Below, in pieces: positions 1-7,062 of a stretch of 52,268 bases of DNA. Position 1 is the stretch's first letter. Each line of letters opens with the position of its first letter. Origin of the DNA: Candidatus Bathyarchaeota archaeon (GTDB lineage: Archaea; Thermoproteota; Bathyarchaeia; RBG-16-48-13; GCA-020355125); assembly GCA_026015035.1 (NCBI GenBank), contig JAOZHB010000021.1:1-52268 (forward strand), given 5' to 3'. Both the position numbers and the translations under genes were made by a program. Under the pieces are notes generated by a model. The model was not told the DNA's origin. It did no database searches and was given only the letters and a program-made list of their open reading frames with translations.

Positions 1-2
1 AA

Positions 3-887
3 TGGTGGAAAAAGGATCGGCGATGGGTTTGCAGTCTGATTTGTTATGACGGGGCGTTCAGCCAGATGTGGCTGGAAGCGGGTAGCAAATTGTCGTTCAA
101 GATGAAGCCGGGACGATACTGTGTCGGGTACGCCACAACCTCATCACACACGTCAACCTCACAGGTCGCGTTGGAGCCGTGGAAAGCCTTCGAGTCCTGT
201 CCCAGGAAGGCCTCCATTACGAAAGGGTATAAGTGTTCATCCTGCTCCCAGGCGGACACGGTGCATCCGTGCTTGATCTGCGATGGCGTAAAGTGTCTGG
301 CGGAACCGAGGCGTGAGAGAAGCTGTAAGGACGCAACGGCCTACGTGTATCTGGCGTCCTTTGGTCCAACGCTCGTAAAGGCTGGAGTCGCTCACCAGTC
401 AAGGATACCTCACAGGTGGATTGAGCAGGGAGCGAATTTAGCGAAGCGAATCATAATGGGAAACGGAATGGACGTGAGACGGTACGAGACAGCTATACAT
501 AAGTCCCTGAACGTGCTGTCCGGGTTGAGAACGAGTCTGAAAGTCGACACAATGTGGAAAATACAGACTCAAAAAGAGGCCTTTGCACTGACAAATATGG
601 AGGAACAAATCAGGCAGCGATTTCCAGACGTCCCCGTCTATCAAGAAGCCCTGCGAGACTTGTCCCCCCTCTACGCTTTGCCTTCGCTGGATCGACAGCC
701 CCTCGAGGTAAAGATTAAGAAAAACCAGCAAATAACGGGCACAGTCATGGCAGCCAAGGGAGCATTATTGCTATTGCGTGTCAATGGCCTCCCCCATTTT
801 CTCAATCTGAAGCATCTGGTCGGAAGGAAAATAACTATGAATACACCGGAAGGAATGGCGTCGCAGAGAGTTCTGGACGAATTTTAG
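3..887 (+). CDS. DUF2797 family protein (5' end probably outside the window)
   Basis: I recognise the DUF2797 pattern: a Cys pair region (CSSC, CLIC), then a segment reading VYLASFG, KAG, and RWIEQGA, which is the family's best conserved stretch. The function of the family is not known; the Cys clusters suggest metal binding. The first ATG is at 66, but the frame is open to the window edge and upstream residues look compatible with the family N-terminus, so the true start is probably outside. It stands alone: no partner gene follows, only a repeat-rich spacer. Confidence 0.65.
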   Translation, partial: WWKKDRRWVCSLICYDGAFSQMWLEAGSKLSFKMKPGRYCVGYATTSSHTSTSQVALEPWKAFESCPRKASITKGYKCSSCSQADTVHPCLICDGVKCLAEPRRERSCKDATAYVYLASFGPTLVKAGVAHQSRIPHRWIEQGANLAKRIIMGNGMDVRRYETAIHKSLNVLSGLRTSLKVDTMWKIQTQKEAFALTNMEEQIRQRFPDVPVYQEALRDLSPLYALPSLDRQPLEVKIKKNQQITGTVMAAKGALLLLRVNGLPHFLNLKHLVGRKITMNTPEGMASQRVLDEF

Positions 888-1440
888 AAATATCGTTGAC
901 CAACAGATTTAGGGGGAGGACGTTGAGGGGTGAACCAGTTACGCTTGATACAAGCTTGGAGAAGAAGTCGGTCACGCTGTAGGAAGATCGCGTGTTTCGG
1001 ACCGTCTCGAAAATATTTTGTGTGTAGAAGGCATGTTACCAATTTGGTAACGGATTTGGTACCACAAGGTGGACACCGCTCGGCTGGTTGATTCCTAGCC
1101 TTTTAGTCGAGCCATGTTGTTAGCGTGCACACGCTAGAAGGGAGGGGTGCCCAGGGTGAGATTTGCACACTAATTTACTAGTAAATCTAGCTAGAAATTG
1201 GCTAGCGCGCGCTAGTGAGTTAGCTAAGACAACCAGCCAAACGGGATAGAGAATAGAGTGCGCGCTAATGTTTGACCAGCCACTCTTCCATTAGGAATAT
1301 TAAATGAGATTAATTGAAAACCTAGTTTTGTGATTCCAAATCGTGCGCTTGAACTAGCTAGCAAGTTTCCTACCCCTATTCTTAGGGATTATCAATATAA
1401 AATGTAGCTAGCTATAAATGTACTGGGTGAATGGATAACT
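888..1440. other. Non-coding spacer rich in CTAG/GCGC palindromes
   Basis: No convincing reading frame on either strand. The second half is dense in short palindromes: CTAG repeats at 1181-1194, CTAGCGCGCGCTAG at 1202-1215, GTGCGCGCTA near 1258, CTAGCTAG at 1354-1361 and TAGCTAGCTA at 1405-1414. These belong to the dispersed family described in the findings. Confidence 0.6.
1202..1215. repeat. Mixed CTAG/GCGC perfect palindrome
   Basis: CTAGCGCGCGCTAG is a perfect 14-base palindrome joining both motif types of the dispersed family, in the spacer before the hemerythrin-like remnant. Confidence 0.7.
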
Positions 1441-1701
1441 ATGTTACCTATTGCTCCGTTAATGATTGAACATCGCATCATTGATCGAATGATACGCTTG
1501 GTCGCCCATGAATATGAAGTCGTAGTCACGACACGCAGTCCTAACGCTGCATTCATTGAGACAGCAGTAGCGCGCGCGCTGACTTCCCAGATATTGCAGC
1601 AATGCTGGAGTGGATTAAATGGAAGGACTACTATCTGCGTTGGGGTAGAGATACGCTGGTTTATGCTATATATATATTCAGAAAACCATAGCGCGTGCTA
1701 G
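1441..1701 (+). pseudogene. Remnant of a hemerythrin/HHE-domain gene interrupted by a GC repeat
   Basis: The first ~15 residues (PIAPLMIEHRIIDRMIRLV) look like the start of HHE cation-binding (hemerythrin-like) proteins, including the first His. After FIETAV the expected downstream His motifs are missing and the sequence loses family character. The change coincides with a TAGCGCGCGCGCT tract at 1568-1580, and the stop lies in another GCGTGCTAG motif. I infer a decayed gene in which the repeat sits at or near the break. At 86 codons it is about half the family length. It could alternatively be an unrelated small protein. Confidence 0.35.
1568..1580. repeat. (GC)n palindrome inside the hemerythrin remnant
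   Basis: TAGCGCGCGCGCT; the reading frame loses family resemblance from here on. Confidence 0.6.
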
Positions 1702-1789
1702 CGAGCATACGAACTAATGAATAAGGGTAATAGCGCACGCGAGTCGTCAGGTAGCTAGCTACGCAAAGGTATTCGCTTTAATTGTATTT

Positions 1790-2092
1790 CTATTCTTGGA
1801 TTCCCGCCTTTTGTGCCCAGGCCACTGCATCTGTTAACTTTAAGACCGGAACGATGTCATTAATATCGCCAACGAGTCGTAGTTGTTCAATGGCTTTATT
1901 AAGCTTCGCACCGTCGTCAGCTTCAACAACTAAATAAAATTGATGACCGGGCCCATCTATATACCCTTCAATTATTGTGACACCAGAAGTCTTACTTTGT
2001 TCTATTAATTTCGCTAAAAATTCTCGATCTGGATGCACTTTTCCACCTGGACACATCACCGCTGTATGTCGATGATAAACTATAAACAACAT
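1790..2092 (-). CDS. Small DUF3303-like / dimeric alpha-beta barrel-type protein
   Basis: A 100-residue protein with the beta-alpha-beta layout of dimeric ferredoxin-fold proteins: a beta start (MLFIVYHR), a conserved CPGGKVHPDRE segment, and GPGHQFYLVVEADD in the centre. I place it near DUF3303/GYD-type proteins; no reaction can be assigned. It is the last member of a minus-strand set of small proteins with the GYD gene (2189-2479) and the cupin (2537-2938), so the three may be co-transcribed. No signal peptide; cytosolic. Confidence 0.55.
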   Translation of the reverse strand: MLFIVYHRHTAVMCPGGKVHPDREFLAKLIEQSKTSGVTIIEGYIDGPGHQFYLVVEADDGAKLNKAIEQLRLVGDINDIVPVLKLTDAVAWAQKAGIQE

Positions 2093-2188
2093 ATTCTAAT
2101 TATCACCCCCTCTCATTTTTTATAATTTATGCGTGTAGTCGTAACTGTTCGTGCGTACAATAGGGTTGGAATATGGTTTCTTGAATAT

Positions 2189-2479
2189 CTATATTTCTTT
2201 CACTAGTTTAATCATTTCTTCTGCTGAGAATCCCGTCAATGTCTCTGTTCTAAGCAGTCCTTTACTACCCCAACTCAGAAGAGCCTTAGTCATTGTCTCT
2301 GCATCTGGCGCTTCACCTATTGCTACAAGATCATAACGTCCCATTGTAAAAATAAGAGAACTTATTTTTACTCCGAACGACTCAAAGACCTTGGGTCCTT
2401 CTTTTATGCTCTCAGGTAAACCCTTTATATTTTCCATCCTTTTCTGAGTGAAATTTCCGAGAATTACAAAAATTGGCAT
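2189..2479 (-). CDS. GYD domain protein
   Basis: This 96-residue protein fits the GYD family: MPIFVILGNFTQKR at the start and the diagnostic GRYDLVAIGEAPD core (residues ~66-78) in which GRYD stands for the family's GxYD. The family fold is a small alpha-beta barrel dimer of unknown biochemical role. A purine-rich AAGGGGAGGTG precedes the ATG on the minus strand, a strong Shine-Dalgarno. It lies between a cupin and a DUF3303-like gene in the same orientation. Confidence 0.8.
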   Translation of the reverse strand: MPIFVILGNFTQKRMENIKGLPESIKEGPKVFESFGVKISSLIFTMGRYDLVAIGEAPDAETMTKALLSWGSKGLLRTETLTGFSAEEMIKLVKEI

Positions 2480-2536
2480 TTTTTCACCTCCCCTTTTTCT
2501 TATTGACGTTTATACGGTTAATGCATGTCAGCTAGC

Positions 2537-2938
2537 CTATGTTGGCTTCTGTGCCTGTAACGCTTCCATGTTCTTCATAATCACGGACATCGTCCGCTCT
2601 TGTTCGGCTTTGGGACTTATTTCCAGAAACTCGAGGCCCTTTACTCCCCGGATCGGGATGTGTCCTGGTTTCATGTAGTATGCTTCGCCCGCCTTGATAG
2701 TCTCTTCATGATCCATGTATTTTAACACGATCTGACCCTTGAAGACATATCCATAATGAGGTGTCTGACACATGTCACCGGGCAACCCTTTAAACAATAA
2801 CGATGGTGGCTCCCAATCTACTTTCACCGTGGTAAAGGACACGACGTAATCGTCCGCCTCAATTGTGCGTACTTCCATTTGCTCGTTACTGAAGGCGATG
2901 GGGATATCGTTTTTCGACGCATGAGTTATCTCTTTCAT
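2537..2938 (-). CDS. Cupin-like small protein
   Basis: Beta-rich protein of 133 residues with a cupin-like middle: HYGYVFKGQIVLKY followed by the turn IKAGEAYYMKPGH. The frame extends 21 codons upstream, but AGGAGGTG lies about 8 bases before the internal ATG at 2938, so I take that as the start. Metal ligands are incomplete compared with classical cupins (few His), so catalysis is uncertain. The stop codon lies beside a GCTAGCCTA motif. It heads the cupin-GYD-DUF3303-like set. Confidence 0.6.
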   Translation of the reverse strand: MKEITHASKNDIPIAFSNEQMEVRTIEADDYVVSFTTVKVDWEPPSLLFKGLPGDMCQTPHYGYVFKGQIVLKYMDHEETIKAGEAYYMKPGHIPIRGVKGLEFLEISPKAEQERTMSVIMKNMEALQAQKPT

Positions 2939-3029
2939 ACAGTATTCACCTCCTTTTCTGCTAATTACTCTTGGCTTTTTTCTAGTCTGCACAAGCTCCA
3001 CGCATATAAACTGTGTAAAACTTTAGGTT

Positions 3030-3049
3030 AGCTAGTAGCTATCTAGCTA
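3030..3049. repeat. CTAG-type repeat at the FAD oxidase stop
   Basis: GCTAGTAGCTATCTAGCTA; the TAG stop of the FAD-linked oxidase (minus strand) is its last CTA. Confidence 0.65.
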
Positions 3050-4417
3050 TGGCTTGATGTTCTGGTTGATGTGGAAGACGTTGCTCGGATCGTATTTTGA
3101 TTTAACTTTGCGTAGCCGGTCGTAATTGCTGCCATAATTGACCGCAACACGATCGAGATCGTCGCCAGAGGCGAAGTTGATGTACCCCCCTAGCTCTGAA
3201 TGAGGCTCGAGGGCCTTGTGGTAGTCTCGGACCCAGCGGATGTTGGATTCATTATGGGCTGGGTCGGGCCACATTCCAGCTATAACAACAGCATACTTGG
3301 CATCTCGATGACCAAAAGCGGTGGCGTCGGGCGCCACGTCGTGCACCGCGCCATTAATTGAGTAGATGTGAGTTGTTGAATTTACGGTGGGTACCTTAGG
3401 GCCAAACGTCATATGCGCTTCAATGGCACCGTCCGTGATTCCCTTCGCGAACAAGGTCTTCCAGTAGTGTTGGAGACCAGGGGGGACTAAGCCGTCAAAG
3501 GCGCTGTTAAGCGATGGGTAGGGCATTGGTCCGACGTGCTCTGCTACGACTCGGGCAGCATCACGTAGTGGAGCGAATACATCCTTAGCTCGCTCTGACC
3601 GTCCGACCCAGCACACAACCATGCCGCAAAAGGTGTCGCCGTGTCGATCCTTGGGGATGAAAGGAAGTGGAGGAGCTGTCTGCCACAAGAAGAAGGCGCC
3701 GAGTTCACGAGGTGCGTCGGTGATATACTTGTCGTAAGCCCGCATGACCTCTGGGGCGTCTTCGATCTCGAAGAACATGGGCCCCCCTACGACTTCCTTG
3801 ACTTCGTGAAGGCGATACTGGAAGTTCGTGACTACGCCGAAATTGCCTCCACCCCCGCGGAGTGCCCATAAGAGGTCTTGATTCTCCCGTTCACTCGCCG
3901 TAACGAAGGAGCCGTCGGCCAAGACGACATCAGCCGACAGGAGATTGTCCACTGATAATCCGGCACCTCGGGTGAGGTAGCCGATCCCTCCGCCGAGGGT
4001 GAGTCCTCCGATTCCCGTGGTGGAGATAATTCCCCCTGTTGTGGCCAAGCCGAAGGCGTGGGTTGCGTGGTTGAAGTCTCCCCACGTGCATCCGCCTTCC
4101 GCCCAGACGGTCTTGGTTTTGGCATCCACTCGGATGCCCTTCATACGGTTTAGGTCTACGACGAGAGCGTGGTCAGCTGTTCCGAAGCCTGGCACACTGT
4201 GCCCTCCGCCGCGGATAGCGATGTCGATGCCCTCTGCGCGAGCAGCTTTCACTGAAGCGACGACATCTGCGACGCCTGTGCAGCGTACGATGGCGTTGGG
4301 TTGTTTATCGATCATCGCATTGTAGACTTTACGCGCTTTTTCATAGCCTTCATCACCAGGGAGGATCACTTCTCCCCTCAACTGACTCTTCAATTCGGAC
4401 ACGGTTTTTACATCCAT
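3047..4417 (-). CDS. FAD-linked oxidase, berberine-bridge-like (PCMH/BBE family)
   Basis: A full-length 456-residue flavoprotein. The N-terminal FAD-binding domain has GGGHS (His73, the residue that carries the covalent FAD in this family) and the TTGIGG...GGGIGYLTRGAG pyrophosphate-binding stretch. The second covalent site, a Cys seen in bicovalent members, is replaced by STTG, so one covalent bond is expected. The C-terminal BBE domain ends NYDRL...KYDPSNVFHINQNI. Such enzymes oxidise sugars or other alcohols with O2 as acceptor; the substrate is unknown. The family is mainly bacterial and fungal, so transfer from bacteria is plausible. Its TAG stop lies inside a CTAG repeat. Confidence 0.85.
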   Translation of the reverse strand: MDVKTVSELKSQLRGEVILPGDEGYEKARKVYNAMIDKQPNAIVRCTGVADVVASVKAARAEGIDIAIRGGGHSVPGFGTADHALVVDLNRMKGIRVDAKTKTVWAEGGCTWGDFNHATHAFGLATTGGIISTTGIGGLTLGGGIGYLTRGAGLSVDNLLSADVVLADGSFVTASERENQDLLWALRGGGGNFGVVTNFQYRLHEVKEVVGGPMFFEIEDAPEVMRAYDKYITDAPRELGAFFLWQTAPPLPFIPKDRHGDTFCGMVVCWVGRSERAKDVFAPLRDAARVVAEHVGPMPYPSLNSAFDGLVPPGLQHYWKTLFAKGITDGAIEAHMTFGPKVPTVNSTTHIYSINGAVHDVAPDATAFGHRDAKYAVVIAGMWPDPAHNESNIRWVRDYHKALEPHSELGGYINFASGDDLDRVAVNYGSNYDRLRKVKSKYDPSNVFHINQNIKP

Positions 4418-4433
4418 TAAAATACACCTATTT

Positions 4434-4444
4434 TCTAGCTAGCT
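4434..4444. repeat. CTAG repeat between slipin and FAD oxidase
   Basis: CTAGCTAGCT abuts the slipin TGA stop. Confidence 0.6.
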
Positions 4445-5305
4445 TCAGCCTTTTTCAAATTTGGTTTTAATTGCTGCCAGACTTGCTATCCCTTGTATAT
4501 CCGCTGTCCTCAATGTTTCGAGAGGTAACGCCATTATTATTGTGTTACTTTGGTCTTTGCTTACATCGTTTATCGTTGAAAGGATTCTCAATTGCATTGC
4601 GTTAGGGTCTTTCATATTTGCGGCAGCATCTGATAACATCTTTGGCGCTTCTAATTCAGCATTTGCCTTTATTAGAACTGCTCTTGACTCCCTTTCAGCT
4701 TCTGCTTGAGCCGCAAACGCCCTCTTCATGTCACCTGGCAGACTTATGTCTTGAAGTTCTGCCCTTGTTATGTCTATTCCCCAGTCTTTAGATAATTCGT
4801 CTATAACGTATTTCAAGGATTTTGCAATCTCTTCTCTACTTTCCAGCAGGTCATCAAGGCTGTAGCGACCGATCACGTCCCTTATAGATGTTTGAGCGTA
4901 TTTAGAAACAGCATCTGCATAGTCTTTGATTCTCAATATCACCTTTTCAGCGTCTTCAATCTTCATGAATACCACTGCATCTATTCCAACAGAAATGTTA
5001 TCTTTAGTAATTGCAGATTGTCCTCTCAAGTCCACAGTTTGCATCCTAAGATCCACTCTTTGAATAGAATCTATGAAGGGAACTCTAAAGTGAAGGCCCG
5101 TATCCACTATCTTTATAATCTTACCAAAGCGGATAACAGCCACTTTTTGCCATTGCTTCACGACGTAAATTGAACGAACAATCAGCAATACCGCTATTGC
5201 TACTATGATACCTGCTATACCTAAGGCGATTTCGTTTATCTTTTTCACCTTCTCACTTAAGAGCTGGCTAGCAATTTTTGATATTTCCTCAGTAACAACA
5301 ATCAA
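4445..5305 (-). CDS. Slipin/stomatin-like SPFH membrane protein
   Basis: A 286-residue protein with one N-terminal hydrophobic helix (about residues 27-46) followed by an SPFH/band 7 domain: QWQKVAVIRFGK, TGLHFRVPFIDSI, RMQTVDLRGQSAITKDNISV, RDVIGRYSLDDLL, DWGIDITRAELQDISLP and the helical AAQAEAERESRA segment. Stomatins form oligomeric rings on membranes and scaffold other proteins. The start is a TTG at 5305, sharing its last base with the divergent ATG of the GAF gene, so both promoters would have to overlap the coding starts or one start is wrong. No NfeD protease partner is adjacent, which is unusual for slipins. Confidence 0.85.
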   Translation of the reverse strand: MIVVTEEISKIASQLLSEKVKKINEIALGIAGIIVAIAVLLIVRSIYVVKQWQKVAVIRFGKIIKIVDTGLHFRVPFIDSIQRVDLRMQTVDLRGQSAITKDNISVGIDAVVFMKIEDAEKVILRIKDYADAVSKYAQTSIRDVIGRYSLDDLLESREEIAKSLKYVIDELSKDWGIDITRAELQDISLPGDMKRAFAAQAEAERESRAVLIKANAELEAPKMLSDAAANMKDPNAMQLRILSTINDVSKDQSNTIIMALPLETLRTADIQGIASLAAIKTKFEKG

Positions 5306-6066
5306 TGGAATCGATACTTAAGGTGGATGTCTACACTGCAAGACACTGCACTCAAAAGTATACACTAAATTTAATATTGATAATCTCAGAGAATAGAAAT
5401 AGAAAACTTGGGTGTGGAGCGATATTGACTGGGAGCGTAGAGGATTTTAGCATCTTGAAGCCCGTATTAGAAAGAATTCTCAACGAAATTCATGAGATTT
5501 CTGGTTGTGAAAGCGTCGCAATGAGATTACATAAAGACGGTGATTTTCCTTATTACGTGCATGAAGATTTTCCCGATTTCTTTGTCGGCAAAGAGAGTAG
5601 CCTTAACATTAAAGACGAAGACGGTAATGTTGTACTGGATGCTGATAGCGTTCCTCGTGTGGAGTGTATGTGTGGAAACATCCTCAAGGGACGCTTCAAT
5701 CCAACATTTCCCTTCTTCACGGAGACTGGAAGCTTCTATACTAACAGCACAACACAACTCCTCACTACAATGACAGAAGAAGAGCGTCGAGAAGTGGGTC
5801 GAACGAGGGACACATGTCACCATTTTGGATATGAGTCAGTTGCCTTGATCCCTATTCTAGTAAATGGTGATAATCTTGGTCTGATTCAGCTGAACGACCC
5901 CCGGGAGGACATGTTCACCCTTAAAAAGATTGAAAAATACGAGTTGATAGCAGGCCATGTAGGTAGAGTCGTTAGAAATATTCTTGAAGCTGCGGAGGAA
6001 ATGTTCCACGTTTTCGATCTAGTCTCTGAATTTAAAAAAGGTGAGGAGAAAAATCTTCCCCTTTGA
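5305..6066 (+). CDS. GAF-domain protein
   Basis: The C-terminal ~190 residues form a GAF domain of the type found in PAS/GAF sensor proteins: GCESVAMRLH, then Cys-rich ECMCGNILKG, then YESVALIPILVNGDNLGLIQLND and an end helix EKYELIAGHVGRVVRNIL. No kinase or output domain follows, so it is either a stand-alone sensor subunit or the surviving part of a longer sensor. The first ~40 residues are unlike a GAF and may not be translated; a later start is possible. It is divergent from the slipin gene with a one-base overlap. Confidence 0.65.
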   Translation: MESILKVDVYTARHCTQKYTLNLILIISENRNRKLGCGAILTGSVEDFSILKPVLERILNEIHEISGCESVAMRLHKDGDFPYYVHEDFPDFFVGKESSLNIKDEDGNVVLDADSVPRVECMCGNILKGRFNPTFPFFTETGSFYTNSTTQLLTTMTEEERREVGRTRDTCHHFGYESVALIPILVNGDNLGLIQLNDPREDMFTLKKIEKYELIAGHVGRVVRNILEAAEEMFHVFDLVSEFKKGEEKNLPL

Positions 6067-6104
6067 CTATGGAACCTTTTCTACATCAAGATTTTTATAT
6101 CTAA

Positions 6105-6339
6105 CACTTGATGCGTAATAGCGCTCGCGAAGCGTACGCGCTCTTGTTGAGGCTCTTTGTCAAGGCATCTATCAATACAGGCTAGGATGTCGTCGATGAC
6201 TCCATCCGGTTCCTTTTTTCGCGTGCGTTGGATACATATGAACGGATAAGATCCGACCATTTATGTCCATCAATGCCGTCTTGACTTTGGTGCCGCCAAG
6301 GTTGACATCCAAGGTAAAGAGTTCATCTCTCTGTCCCAT
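6105..6339 (-). pseudogene. Frameshifted N-terminal fragment of a ROK-family sugar kinase
   Basis: From an ATG at 6337-6339 the minus strand reads MGQRDELFTLDVNLGGTKV, the ATP-binding motif of ROK kinases (xxDxGGTK), followed by ALMDINGRIL and YPTHA. At a run of six A's the frame must shift by one to continue with PDGVIDDILACIDRCL, the normal ROK continuation; in the original frame a stop follows soon. The remainder of the ~300-residue kinase is absent, ending at a palindromic GCGCTCGCGAAGCGTACGCGC tract. A dead gene. Confidence 0.6.
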
Positions 6340-6418
6340 CTCGCATCATCCCAACACAACGCACAGGAAAACATCTTTCGTCCAATTTATGTACAGCGAG
6401 CCTGGTTTCTTTATTCTT

Positions 6419-6697
6419 TTAGCGCGCGGGCGCGTTGTGGATGTGGACGAGCTGCCCCATGGAAATCGGTTTGCTGGCTTTACCGACGAGCTCCCCATAC
6501 TTGTAGACCATATCACCCTTCGGAATATCTGTCAGGGCTACTTTAAAGCCAAAGGGGATCTTCTCCTTTGCCTCAACAGGTTGGACATCCCTTTCGAGCG
6601 TAGCTGAAATGTGGTCACCAACATCCACGTCTTCAGTAACCGTCGCAACGTTATCTTGAAAGTGAATTATCAACGCACGTTTTGACTTCATATTCAT
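6419..6697 (-). CDS. SAF-domain protein, UxaA N-terminal type (altronate dehydratase-like small subunit)
   Basis: The 92 residues match the SAF domain that forms the N-terminal part or small subunit of UxaA/altronate and sulfolactate dehydratases: KIPFGFKVALTDIPKGDMVYKYGELVGKA and a C-terminal GQLVHIHN. The large catalytic subunit that normally follows is not found nearby, so the gene may be an orphan or act with a distant partner. ATG at 6697 is preferred over a TTG one codon earlier. Its last residues (APAR) and TAA stop are encoded by a GC-repeat tract (TTTAGCGCGCGGGCGCG). Confidence 0.7.
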   Translation of the reverse strand: MNMKSKRALIIHFQDNVATVTEDVDVGDHISATLERDVQPVEAKEKIPFGFKVALTDIPKGDMVYKYGELVGKASKPISMGQLVHIHNAPAR

Positions 6698-7062
6698 CAA
6701 GGAATAGAGGGAACGCTCGCTAATAAGACATGTACCTCAGGATGGTAACGCACAACATTCTGCATGTAAAGGAGGAGGATGAAGCGGCTAGCTAGATAAG
6801 ACAGCATGTCCAAATGAAACGTCAATGAGGACTTTAACATAACAAAAAAATACCTCGAATTCCCGAACCCATACGGGGCGGGGAGACTGCGGGGGCATTT
6901 AAACGCTGTTTGTACTTCCTTTTAACAAGCGAGTTATCACAGTCTTGATCACGCACCCTAGGCTCTACATGAATCGAGGAGTGAGGGCCTTGAGATTACC
7001 TTATTGAGGCCTTCTCAAGAATCATACTATCGTTTGATAGTGGAAGAAAAAAATGGGGGTTG
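6698..7062. other. Non-coding spacer between AOR 3' end and SAF gene
   Basis: No supported reading frame. Contains a GCTAGCTAG repeat at 6787-6795 and, close to the AOR stop, two possible hairpins. Confidence 0.5.
6990..7042 (-). terminator. Possible 3' hairpins after the AOR operon
   Basis: Two inverted repeats lie 20-70 bases downstream of the AOR stop: ACTATC/GATAGT around 7027-7042 with a 4-base loop and CTTGAGA/TCTCAAG spanning about 6990-7018. No strong T tract follows, so a termination role is only inferred. Confidence 0.3.

Noticed and set aside
6263-6607. Plus-strand open frame over the SAF gene and ROK remnant
   Set aside because: It is antisense to the SAF domain and the ROK fragment, both of which have clear family motifs.
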